Assembly: GCA_910578465.1 (NCBI GenBank)
Contig: CAJTPW010000002.1
Span: forward strand, 248,001 to 312,000
DNA from: an uncultured Vampirovibrio sp.
Lineage (GTDB): Bacteria; Cyanobacteriota; Vampirovibrionia; Gastranaerophilales; Gastranaerophilaceae
Direction: 5' to 3'
Length of the DNA: 64,000 nt
The translations under genes were made by a program, and so were the position numbers. Below are positions 9,344-17,474 of this stretch, one piece after another. Numbering within the stretch: position 1 is the first letter of the stretch; each line of letters opens with the position of its first letter. The notes under the pieces were generated by a model that saw nothing but the letters and a program-made list of their open reading frames with translations, searched no databases and was not told the origin of the DNA.

Positions 9344-10445
9344 TTTAACGGAAGGCAGAAGCTACCCCATAATCATTAAAGAAGGTGCGCTAAATGAGGC
9401 AAAAGCCTTACTGGAAGAGCATTTAGGAAAAGAGGGCGGCGGGCACAGATATTTTGTTATCACAAATAAAACAATTGCAAAAATATACAGCGGCTTTTTA
9501 AAAGGGTTTGAAAACGTTATCAGGATTGATGACGGGGAAAAATTTAAAAACTTCAAAACATTTGAATATATTACAGGCGAACTTTTAAAAGCAAAAATTG
9601 AGCGCAAAGACTGCATCATAGCCTTTGGAGGCGGCGTGGTCGGCGATATGGCAGGGTTTGCCGCAGCAAGTGTTTTAAGAGGGGTTGATTATGTTCAAAT
9701 TCCGACAACGCTTTTATCTCAGGTTGATTCATCGGTTGGCGGAAAGACAGGATTTAACCACGTTTGCGGTAAAAATTTAATAGGCGCTTTTAAACAGCCA
9801 AAACTTGTAATCATTGACCCAAAAACTCTTGATACACTTGATATCAGGCAAATTAAAACGGGCCTTGGAGAGGTTTTAAAATACGCTTTTATTGAAAAAA
9901 GCACAGGGTGTGAGGAGTTTAACTTTTTTAACCGCTTAAAAAGCCTGCTAAATGAGGTGAATGGAGTAAATGGGGGGGCAAAGGGCAATTTGTACGAAAG
10001 CTTAAAAAATCATTGGGAAGAAATTATTTATACATCGGTTTCAATGAAGGCTTCCGTCGTTTCAAAAGACGAGTGCGAAAAGGGCTTGAGGGCAATTTTA
10101 AACTTCGGACACACATTCGGACATGCGGTTGAAAAAATTACGAATTATAAAAAATATACACACGGTGAAGCTGTGGCAGCGGGTATGGTTATGGCATTTC
10201 AAACCGCACTAAAGCGAAATCTCATTAACGAAAACTATTTTCACGATGCGGTTCAGCTTATTTCAAACTATGGGCTCATTTCAGAGAGTATGAAAAATTT
10301 CAACAAAGAAAAAATGTTTGATGCTATGAAATCAGATAAAAAGGTTTCACATTCAAAAATTAAACTTGTCTTGCCCGTTAAGCCGCTTGAAGTTCAGCTT
10401 TTTGACGATACTGAAGCGCCTTTGATAAAAGACTCATTGCTTTAG
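9324..10445 (+). CDS. aroB: 3-dehydroquinate synthase
   Basis: Converts DAHP to 3-dehydroquinate with NAD and a divalent metal, the second shikimate step. NAD-binding and active-site motifs are visible: IAFGGGVVGDMAGFAA, QIPTTLLSQVDSSVGGKTG, and the metal histidines in NFGHTFGHAVE and THGEAVAAGM. The 373-aa length is typical. The last 68 bases overlap antisense the 3' end of the TPR gene on the opposite strand. Confidence 0.95.
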   Translation: MKRLTVNLTEGRSYPIIIKEGALNEAKALLEEHLGKEGGGHRYFVITNKTIAKIYSGFLKGFENVIRIDDGEKFKNFKTFEYITGELLKAKIERKDCIIAFGGGVVGDMAGFAAASVLRGVDYVQIPTTLLSQVDSSVGGKTGFNHVCGKNLIGAFKQPKLVIIDPKTLDTLDIRQIKTGLGEVLKYAFIEKSTGCEEFNFFNRLKSLLNEVNGVNGGAKGNLYESLKNHWEEIIYTSVSMKASVVSKDECEKGLRAILNFGHTFGHAVEKITNYKKYTHGEAVAAGMVMAFQTALKRNLINENYFHDAVQLISNYGLISESMKNFNKEKMFDAMKSDKKVSHSKIKLVLPVKPLEVQLFDDTEAPLIKDSLL

Positions 10446-12213
10446 CGCCGTTTCCAAGCCTTTCCATAATTTCGGATGCAGCCTCATAATTTCTTGAAAG
10501 CGCCGCATAATCACCCGTTTCATACAAAATTTTAGCTGCCTCTTTGTAAATTTTAAGCGCCTTTGTATCTTCACCCACATATTCAAAATTTTCCGCAGCC
10601 TCACCCAGAGCCTTCAACAAAAGCTTTGTGCTGCCTGATTCACGCGCTGCATCTATTGAAAGCGCATTAAAAATTTCGGTATTTTCTTTATCGTATCTGT
10701 CTGCAAAAAGGGCTGCAAGATATCTTAGCGCGCGCGTTTTGCCTGAGGGGTTTTTTGCCTCTTCCGATGTCTCAACCGCAAGCGAATACTGCTGTACGGC
10801 AGGGTCAAACATTACATAATCATCGTAAATCCTGCCCATTTTTAGGTGTGCGTGGGTTTTTAAGTTGTTATCACTGCATTTTGTAGCGCAATTATAATCC
10901 CTCAGGGCAAATTCCGCATAATCATAATCATCAAAAACTTTACCGCGCTCAAAATGGATTGCAGCCCTTAAATTATCATCGCCAGAATTTTGAACCAGTT
11001 TTAAAGCCTCGTCGTAAAGCTTCAGTGCACTGTAAGGATCACCGTTTTCCTTTACAATCCTTTTTGCACGAACAAAATTACGTCTTGCGGTTCTCTCTTC
11101 AGGCGTAAGTTCAGGCAAAATCTGTGCTTCGCCCTGCAAAGCCTGTGAATACCCTTGTGATACAGCTTGCTTAATCGATTCTCTTGCAGTATTATCCGCT
11201 AAAACACTTGCAGAACTTAATTTATAAACTTCATCACTCTGAACGGCAGCACCGTCGGGCCCCAAAACAGTATCAGCGCTCGCAGGAGCATTTAAAGTTT
11301 GTGAATTATCATTAACCTCTTCAAGAAAAACAGCGCCCTTCAATGGTTCACCCAAATCGGGCGCTGTAGTTGAATAGGTCAAATTGTTTGAAACATCAAA
11401 AGAAGTTTCGGCAGTTTTTTTTGAAGCGTCTTGAACAGGATTTTGAACATCATCCAAAACACTTAAAACCCTCTCGTTTTCAGCGAAATAAGCATTATCG
11501 GCAGAGCCTATCGGCTTAATTTCATTAAGAGTAACCTTATTTTGCGGAATGTCATAAATATTTACGGCAGTTTTTTGAAAATCGCTTGAATAAGAAACTG
11601 TATCCAAAGAAGCACCTGCAGGGTTTGAAGAATGCTCGGCCCCGCTCAAAGAAGCAGCTTCATCCAAGGCTTCCATAGGACCGTTTTGCTTTTTATTTTC
11701 GGGAATTTGCACCCTGAAAGCCTCGTTTACAAAACTCGGATCGGATTTTAATTCAACATGCTGCAAGAAAAGAGCATTAACCCAGTCTTCCACAACGGTA
11801 GACGGTTTTTTCAGGCTGTCTTCAATAAACCTGTCTGAAATTTTTGATGCATTTCTAAGATTTGATAAGATTATCTCCCTTGAAGGATTTTCTTTTTTTG
11901 ATTCTCTTTCAACAAGCCCGAGGTATGAATTCACTTCTCCTGCAATATCTTCGGGGGCATTAATTGCAGCAATCGTGCTTTTAAAATCCTCTATAACCTG
12001 AGCAATATTTACCTTATTTTTAGTGTAGTCAATCTGAACTTTATTGCCGTTTGGAAAATGTCTTTGCCCTTTGTTTTCATCAGGGTTCACAGGCGCCATT
12101 GCACCACCGTTTTCAGCTCCCCTGTTTCCGCCTTCGCCTGATTTATAGGCAGGATCCTGTTTCGGGTTTCTATATGTAATATTTATAGGATTTATCAAGT
12201 TGTAATTAAACAC
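10378..12213 (-). CDS. TPR-repeat protein with long disordered N-terminal half
   Basis: The first about 370 residues are low-complexity and rich in Asn, Asp, Ser and Ala. From about residue 380 the protein is tetratricopeptide-like (RRNFVRAKRIVKENGDPYSA, AIHFERGKVFDDYDYAEFAL, AHLKMGRIYDDYVMFDPAV). No signal peptide is evident; it is probably a scaffold. The frame stays open to a GTG at 12252, but a TATACT box at 12256-12261 would start transcription near 12249. I therefore prefer the GTG at 12213, which has AAGG eight bases upstream. The start is uncertain. Its 3' end runs 68 bases into aroB. Function unknown. Confidence 0.75.
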   Translation of the reverse strand: MFNYNLINPINITYRNPKQDPAYKSGEGGNRGAENGGAMAPVNPDENKGQRHFPNGNKVQIDYTKNKVNIAQVIEDFKSTIAAINAPEDIAGEVNSYLGLVERESKKENPSREIILSNLRNASKISDRFIEDSLKKPSTVVEDWVNALFLQHVELKSDPSFVNEAFRVQIPENKKQNGPMEALDEAASLSGAEHSSNPAGASLDTVSYSSDFQKTAVNIYDIPQNKVTLNEIKPIGSADNAYFAENERVLSVLDDVQNPVQDASKKTAETSFDVSNNLTYSTTAPDLGEPLKGAVFLEEVNDNSQTLNAPASADTVLGPDGAAVQSDEVYKLSSASVLADNTARESIKQAVSQGYSQALQGEAQILPELTPEERTARRNFVRAKRIVKENGDPYSALKLYDEALKLVQNSGDDNLRAAIHFERGKVFDDYDYAEFALRDYNCATKCSDNNLKTHAHLKMGRIYDDYVMFDPAVQQYSLAVETSEEAKNPSGKTRALRYLAALFADRYDKENTEIFNALSIDAARESGSTKLLLKALGEAAENFEYVGEDTKALKIYKEAAKILYETGDYAALSRNYEAASEIMERLGNGAKAMSLLSKALQYRQKAELQAA

Positions 12214-12415
12214 TGATGATACCTTAAATTTTAAAAACCTATTCTCCCACACACCAGTATAGGAAAAAACGCATTTTATTTTGTCATACGAATGGAGGAT
12301 ATTTTAAAAAAACGTTAAAGAATTTGACCCGTTCCCGCAAGGGCCCGTTGAAGAAGAAAAAGCAGGCTCCTTACATTCTTTATTTAATATTTTTTATAGA
12401 AAAGTCAATAAAATA

Positions 12416-12444
12416 TTGTAAAAAGTTTGAATATATACGATAAT
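12416..12444 (+). promoter_or_regulatory. Predicted promoter of the 42-codon gene
   Basis: TTGTAA (12416-12421), a 17-base spacer and GATAAT (12439-12444). The expected start near 12451 leaves a leader of about 20 bases containing the Shine-Dalgarno AAAGGAG. Confidence 0.65.
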
Positions 12445-12470
12445 AAATGTAAATTCAAAGGAGCAAGCAA

Positions 12471-12599
12471 ATGGCAGAATATGTTTTTAAAATTAAAAAG
12501 GGCGAAATTGAAATTGAAATTTCATCTGATGAAGCAAAATTTATCGAAGATGAATTGTCAAAGTGGCGTGAAGATATTTTGAAACAAAGCAGCAACTAA
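12471..12599 (+). CDS. Small 42-aa protein of unknown function
   Basis: A short gene with its own promoter (TTGTAA-17-GATAAT) and a near-ideal ribosome site AAAGGAG seven bases before ATG. It encodes MAEYVFKIKKGEIEIEISSD followed by an amphipathic helix (EAKFIEDELSKWREDIL). The predicted shape is a beta hairpin plus a helix. The next gene starts 35 bases later and its N-terminus has the same layout (MAKYKLTVKYNDVCELSLES, then a helix), so the small protein looks like a stand-alone copy of that module. No family recognised. Confidence 0.75.
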   Translation: MAEYVFKIKKGEIEIEISSDEAKFIEDELSKWREDILKQSSN

Positions 12600-12633
12600 G
12601 CCTAAAAGAACACTTCAAAGCAGGATAGATTTA

Positions 12634-13470
12634 ATGGCAAAATATAAACTGACCGTAAAATATAACGATGTGTGCGAGCTTTCGCTTGAATCCGATATTC
12701 CTGATATTATAGGAAGCGAATTTGACCAGTATGTAAAATCAATGCTTTACAAAAAGGAAGACTGGGAAAATTTTGAAACAAATTTTAAGGAGGCAGCAAA
12801 GCTTGAATATGGCAACTTGAGCAAAAATGACAAGGAAAATGAAGCTGACAATGCAGCAAAAGAGCCTGCAGAAACTCCTATAGAAAACCAGACCGATAAA
12901 GAAACCGACAAGGAAACCGTTAAAGAAGATATAAAACAGGAAGAAAGCGATAGCGCGCAAAATATTCTTGCAACCCCCATTATGGAGCTAAAGGATACAG
13001 AATGCGACATAAAATGCATGGATGATGCGCTTGATTTTAACGAAAGCGGAAATGTTGTCGAAAAAGAGAATGATAAAAACATAACGGTTACCGTAGATGA
13101 AACGGCAAAAAATGAAGAAATAAAAGATGACGTTAAAAAGATTTTAAACAAAACCGCAAAAAAAGCGGCAAAAGAAGGTTTATCCGTTTCTTTTGATGAA
13201 TATATTAAAGATAAAAATATAAATTCACCCCTTGATGAATTTGTTGCAGGCGCCTGCTATTTGGATGAAATTTCAAACATTAAAGAATTCAGCCTGAAGC
13301 AAATTAATGCAAAGTTATACCCTGCCTTCGGGCGCCTTTCGAATTCGGAAGTTATAGAAAATGCAATTGAGCGCGTTTTAATTGAAGCGGTTAAAAGCGG
13401 CAGCACAACAAAGTATAAGATAAATCAAAACGCCTGGAATTACCATAACTACGACCTTGTAAGGCACTAA
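12634..13470 (+). CDS. Hypothetical protein: strand-helix module, acidic linker, C-terminal helical domain
   Basis: 278 aa in three parts. Residues 1-60 form a hairpin-plus-helix module resembling the preceding 42-aa protein. Residues about 60-180 are an acidic, probably disordered linker with short repeats (TDKETDKETVKEDIKQEES). Residues about 185-278 are folded (LDEFVAGACYLDEISNIKEF, SLKQINAKLYPAFGRLSNSE); the helix-turn-helix-like spacing and final strand could be a winged helix, though this is inference. AGGA lies eight bases before the ATG. spmA follows after 8 bases, so all these genes are probably cotranscribed. No function assigned. Confidence 0.8.
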   Translation: MAKYKLTVKYNDVCELSLESDIPDIIGSEFDQYVKSMLYKKEDWENFETNFKEAAKLEYGNLSKNDKENEADNAAKEPAETPIENQTDKETDKETVKEDIKQEESDSAQNILATPIMELKDTECDIKCMDDALDFNESGNVVEKENDKNITVTVDETAKNEEIKDDVKKILNKTAKKAAKEGLSVSFDEYIKDKNINSPLDEFVAGACYLDEISNIKEFSLKQINAKLYPAFGRLSNSEVIENAIERVLIEAVKSGSTTKYKINQNAWNYHNYDLVRH

Positions 13471-13478
13471 GAGGTTTT

Positions 13479-14258
13479 ATGAATTACATCTGGGGCGGTT
13501 TAATCGTAATTTCGATAATTTTTGGCGCAATAAACGGCACCCTTGATGAAGTTATAAATGCAATGCTTACATCTGTGAAAAATGCTGTAGAAATTGCGCT
13601 TGCACTTATCGGAGTTATGGCTTTTTGGCTCGGGCTTGTAAAAATTGCACAAAAAACAGGGCTTGTTTCAGGCTTTGCAAAATTAATCAGCCCGATTTTA
13701 AGACTCATATTTAACGAACTTCCAAAAAACAGTCCCGCTTTTTCAAATATAGCGCTCAATTTCAGTGCAAATGCGCTCGGACTTGCAAACGCAGCAACAC
13801 CTTTCGGCATAAAGGCCATGCAGGATTTAAAAGAAGAAGAATTAAAAAAAGAAGAACAATTTAACACAAATTCAAATTGCTATATTAAAGCAAAAGATAC
13901 GGCTTCAAATTCGATGTGCATTTTTCTTGGAATGAACACTGCAGGGTTTCAGCTCGTCCCTGCAAGCGTTATTGCAATACTAATTGCTACAAAAGCAGAA
14001 AATCCGACGGAAATTATCCTTCCAACCCTCATTGTAACAAGTCTGGCTTTTGTTTGCGCCATAATTATTGCAAAAATTCTGGCACCGTTCTTTAAATATG
14101 ATAAATGCACCGCCACAGAAAACACTCCCAATACCAAAGGAAAAAATAAATTATTAAAACGCAAAGAAAAAACGGAAAATTTTAAAGGGAATTTCAGAGG
14201 GCTCAATGCAAAGGAAAATAAATTAAAAAACCTGAAGAAAAGGGGGGATTTTAGATGA
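13479..14258 (+). CDS. spmA: SpmA-like nucleoside-recognition (Gate) domain membrane protein
   Basis: A polytopic membrane protein of the spore maturation protein A family, which carries the nucleoside recognition/Gate domain. Hydrophobic segments start at residue 1 (YIWGGLIVISIIFGAING), near 35-60 and beyond 170. Family-like motifs are FSNIALNFSANALGLANAAT, FGIKAMQDL and FLGMNTAGFQLVPASVIA. The C-terminal 40 residues are unusually basic. It overlaps spmB by ATGA. In Bacillus SpmA/B affect spore core dehydration, but the family is common in non-sporulators, where the substrate is unknown. No sporulation gene is present here. Confidence 0.85.
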   Translation: MNYIWGGLIVISIIFGAINGTLDEVINAMLTSVKNAVEIALALIGVMAFWLGLVKIAQKTGLVSGFAKLISPILRLIFNELPKNSPAFSNIALNFSANALGLANAATPFGIKAMQDLKEEELKKEEQFNTNSNCYIKAKDTASNSMCIFLGMNTAGFQLVPASVIAILIATKAENPTEIILPTLIVTSLAFVCAIIIAKILAPFFKYDKCTATENTPNTKGKNKLLKRKEKTENFKGNFRGLNAKENKLKNLKKRGDFR

Positions 14259-14788
14259 AAGAAATTTTAAATTCACTCTCTGTTTGCATTTTGCCCGCAA
14301 TTATTTTAATAATTTTAATTTCTGCCGCAATAAAAAAAGTTCCTGCGTACGAAACCTTCACGGAAGGGGCAAAAGAAGGGTTTTGGATAAGCGTTAAAAT
14401 CATTCCTTATCTGGTTGCAATAATGGCTGCAGTTGCAATGTTTCGGGCATCGGGCGCAATTGAGCAGATTTCTTTAATGCTTAAAGATACGCTCGAATTT
14501 TATAAAATCCCCGTTGACACGCTTCCTTTGATGTTGACCCGTTCTCTTTCAGGCGGAGCAACACTTGGCGTATTTTCAGACATTGTAAATTCAAACGGGG
14601 CTGATTCTTACGCCGCAAAACTTGCTGCCGTCATAACAGGAAGCTCCGAGACCACATTCTATGTTTTAAGCGTTTATTTTGGCGCAGTCGGAATTAAGAA
14701 ATTCCGTCACGCAGTACTTACGGGCATTTTAGCAGACACTGTCGGCATCATCGCCGCTGTCATTATCTGCAGATGGTGGTTTTTGTAA
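14255..14788 (+). CDS. spmB: SpmB-like membrane protein
   Basis: The 177-aa partner of SpmA, with the Gate domain. Hydrophobic helices are at residues 5-25, 50-68, 125-145 and 155-175. Family motifs are MLTRSLSGGATLGVFSDI and ITGSSETTFYVLSVYFGAVG. The start codon overlaps the spmA stop, so the proteins are probably made together and form one complex. Transport of a small metabolite is the likely role but has not been shown. Confidence 0.85.
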   Translation: MKEILNSLSVCILPAIILIILISAAIKKVPAYETFTEGAKEGFWISVKIIPYLVAIMAAVAMFRASGAIEQISLMLKDTLEFYKIPVDTLPLMLTRSLSGGATLGVFSDIVNSNGADSYAAKLAAVITGSSETTFYVLSVYFGAVGIKKFRHAVLTGILADTVGIIAAVIICRWWFL

Positions 14789-14853
14789 GGTTAATATTGC
14801 TATCATACACTGTCTTGCCTTTATTTGAACCAAAATGTCAACATATTATAAAA

Positions 14854-15393
14854 TTACTCAAAATACCCTATATACGGTAAATTGCGGTATAGTTCGTTGT
14901 AATCAAGCCCGAACCCTACAATAAATTTATCATCCACATCAATTGCATAAAAATCAGGTGAAATATCATATTTTCTGGCACATTTTTTGTCACACAGACA
15001 GGCAAGCTTCACATCGCGCGCTTTGCATTTTGTTTCAATAAAATCAAGTAAAAACTTAAGCGTAAGACCCGTATCCATAATGTCTTCAACCACAAGTACA
15101 TTTTTATTTTCTAAAGGCGGCAAGGATAAATTCAAAGCGGAAACCTTGCCTGAAGATTTTTCACCCGCACCATAGCTTGAAAGGCTCACAAATTCCATAC
15201 TTACAGGCATATTAAGGTATTTGGACAGTTCGGTAAAAAACATAACAGCGCCCTTTAAAACACAAACAAGCGTCAATTCCTCGTTTTCACCATATTTTTC
15301 CGCATAAAAAGAATTTATTTCATCCGCAAGCTTTTTAATCCTAAAAACAAGGTCATCCTTGCCGATAAGGGTTTTAAGTTCTTTTTTATTCAT
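14854..15393 (-). CDS. hpt: Hypoxanthine phosphoribosyltransferase
   Basis: Purine salvage: hypoxanthine or guanine plus PRPP to IMP or GMP. The PRPP-binding loop is VLVVEDIMDTGLTL near residue 100, with VCVLKGAVMFF and FVSLSSYG earlier and FIVGFGLDYNELYRNLPYIG at the end, all typical. The frame allows a TTG one codon upstream, but ATG at 15393 is preferred. Its A shares a base with the tilS stop, so it is coupled to tilS, a frequent bacterial pairing. Confidence 0.94.
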   Translation of the reverse strand: MNKKELKTLIGKDDLVFRIKKLADEINSFYAEKYGENEELTLVCVLKGAVMFFTELSKYLNMPVSMEFVSLSSYGAGEKSSGKVSALNLSLPPLENKNVLVVEDIMDTGLTLKFLLDFIETKCKARDVKLACLCDKKCARKYDISPDFYAIDVDDKFIVGFGLDYNELYRNLPYIGYFE

Positions 15394-16436
15394 CAAATAT
15401 CCTCCTTATTTCGCCCCGAAGTGCCGTCTTTTAGTTTATAAATTTCTCTTTTATACAAAAATACACTTCCTTTATAAACTTTTAAAAAAGTGTCCGCATT
15501 AATTGAAAGAGTTGAATTTTCATTATCCGAAATAAAATTTTGAATTTTTAAAATGTTCTTATAGTCTCTGTTTTTTAAAATTCCCTTGAAATATCTTGAA
15601 ATAATTTCCCTCTGCAAGGGCTTTTCAAGCGCTAAAAATGCCTCTCTTTTAATGCTCGGTTTTTTATGGGAAAAGTTCTCGCTGCCTTTTTCAAAAACCT
15701 CTGCTTCAATCTTTTCAAGGTAATTTTCTAAAATTTCATTGCGCTCCACGGAAAGATTTATCAAAGAATTTATCGCATTGATCGCATTTTTATTTATTAT
15801 CTCCATCTCGGGCAAAATATTTTTCCTGATAAAATTCCTTTTATATGTTATATCCTCATTTGACATATCCTGCCTGAATTTTAAACCGTTTTCTTTTGCA
15901 TAATCTTCAATCTCTGTGCGTGCAAGCTCAAGCAGCGGGCGATAATACGGCGGACGGCATTTTGGAATTGACGCAAGGCCCGAAGGTCCAGTACCCTTAA
16001 TTACACGGTAAATAAGGGTTTCCGCGTTATCATTTTTGTTGTGGGCGAGAAAACAAACGTTCGTTTCAAATTTTTTAAGAGCACGCTCAAAAAAGGAATA
16101 TCGCTCATCGCGCGCCGTAAGCTCCGTTTTTTTAACATCATCATCCAGAGTTTCCATATAAAATTCAAGCCCGAATTGAACGGCAAGATTTTTTACAAAC
16201 TCCGCATCTTTTTTTGATTCCTCACCGCGCCAGTTATGATTCAGGTGAATTACCTTTAAATTGAGTTCAAATTCTTTTTGCAGGACACACAAAATATGCA
16301 GCATAACAACACTGTCCACCCCGCCGGAAACTGCAGTAAGTACGGTTTTATTTTGAATCCCGTATGTTTTTAAAAAAGACCTCGTTTTTTCTGTCGGGAG
16401 GCTGGCTTCTTTCGGGTTGTCCTGTTTTCCTAGCAT
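15393..16436 (-). CDS. tilS: tRNA(Ile)-lysidine synthase
   Basis: Changes C34 of tRNA-Ile(CAU) to lysidine so that it reads AUA codons; essential in most bacteria. The N-terminal PP-loop ATPase has SGGVDS near residue 36, followed by HLNHNWRGEES and FLAHNKNDNAETLIYRVIKG, with RPLL and YKRNFIRKNILP further on. At 347 aa it is at the short end of the family, with a reduced C-terminal domain. It overlaps the ldpA-like gene by 7 bases and hpt by one base. Confidence 0.94.
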   Translation of the reverse strand: MLGKQDNPKEASLPTEKTRSFLKTYGIQNKTVLTAVSGGVDSVVMLHILCVLQKEFELNLKVIHLNHNWRGEESKKDAEFVKNLAVQFGLEFYMETLDDDVKKTELTARDERYSFFERALKKFETNVCFLAHNKNDNAETLIYRVIKGTGPSGLASIPKCRPPYYRPLLELARTEIEDYAKENGLKFRQDMSNEDITYKRNFIRKNILPEMEIINKNAINAINSLINLSVERNEILENYLEKIEAEVFEKGSENFSHKKPSIKREAFLALEKPLQREIISRYFKGILKNRDYKNILKIQNFISDNENSTLSINADTFLKVYKGSVFLYKREIYKLKDGTSGRNKEDI

Positions 16437-17398
16437 ATTACCGCCGTCTGTCGGGCCTTAATCCCTTCTGTCATATCATACAGTTCCTGTGCACGAAGAA
16501 GCGCCACATCTTTTTGCACATTTGAAACAATTTTTCTTGCATAGGTACCGTATGCGATAATAATATCGGAGATAGAATCAATCCCTGCTTCTTCAAGCAT
16601 TTTGGGAGTATTAATGTTTGTACCGCCTGAAATTATCAGGTTAAAGCCATAAGGCGCAAGCTCCCGCGCAAAAAGAATGCAATCAAGGGTTGAATTCTCA
16701 TCATCAGCGCCACCGTTCATGGAAGCACCATCCGTCTGAACATAAAATTCCGCCCCCGGGTTTTCAAGCTTATGCAGCCTTCTTAGCTCGGAAAGCAGCT
16801 CTACGGCTTCATTTATTGGAAACTGCTTTTTGTTGATACAAACACTGATATCGCCGTTAAAAACGGATAAAATATCCTTAAAATCTTTAACTATCTGCTT
16901 TTTATTGGAAATTGAAGCGTGGAATTCCGTCATATCAAGCTTAAAACCGCTTTGAACAAGCTCTTCGAGACATTTTAGCTCATGGTTACCGTATTCAAAA
17001 GAAATTGCATAACAATTTGTCACTTTTTTGCAAATACCGCAGCCGATACATTTTTTTACATCCACACCGCTTTTATTCGTCTTTTTATCCTTCAAAATTG
17101 CACCCTCGGGGCAATTGCCGCTGCAAAGCATACAACCTGAACATACAACGGGACTGATGTTTGCCTTTCTTCCGTGGATATCCCCTAAAGACGGAACCGA
17201 GGCGCATAGAATAAAATCATCAGGATTATATCCTGCCTTTAAAAGAGCCTTTGAAATTTCGGGCAAAACCTCGGGCGAAGCATCGAAAAACCTTACCCCC
17301 GCATTTGCATATAAAAGCGCCGTTTCGGGGGCGCTTTTAATATCTTTATTGCCAAGCCCCAAAATGAGCTTGAATTTGGTTTTAATTTTTAAGGTCAT
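16430..17398 (-). CDS. ldpA: LdpA-like iron-sulfur protein
   Basis: Resembles cyanobacterial LdpA (light-dependent period), an Fe-S protein that passes redox state to the circadian clock. Matching landmarks in order: FKLILGLGNKDI near residue 10, AGVRFFDAS near 34, a first cluster motif CSGCMLCSGNCP (87-98), a second CIGCGICKKVTNC (118-130), TEFHASISN, QTDGASMNGG, and SGGTNINTPKML. The second cluster has CxxCxxC-x5-C rather than CxxCxxCxxxCP. ATG at 17398 has AAAAGGA upstream. It overlaps tilS, which suggests one operon ldpA-tilS-hpt. The role in this organism is unknown. Confidence 0.78.
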   Translation of the reverse strand: MTLKIKTKFKLILGLGNKDIKSAPETALLYANAGVRFFDASPEVLPEISKALLKAGYNPDDFILCASVPSLGDIHGRKANISPVVCSGCMLCSGNCPEGAILKDKKTNKSGVDVKKCIGCGICKKVTNCYAISFEYGNHELKCLEELVQSGFKLDMTEFHASISNKKQIVKDFKDILSVFNGDISVCINKKQFPINEAVELLSELRRLHKLENPGAEFYVQTDGASMNGGADDENSTLDCILFARELAPYGFNLIISGGTNINTPKMLEEAGIDSISDIIIAYGTYARKIVSNVQKDVALLRAQELYDMTEGIKARQTAVIC

Positions 17399-17474
17399 CA
17401 ATTTCCTTTTACCGCTTTATGACAATCTTCATACAGCAAATACTCCATAACAGGAACACTCGCTTAACGCTTTC

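Noticed and set aside
12300..12415. Small GC-rich patch (cccgttcccgcaagggcccg) before the 42-codon gene.
   Set aside because: The possible CCC-GCAA-GGG hairpin is only three pairs, with no T-run.
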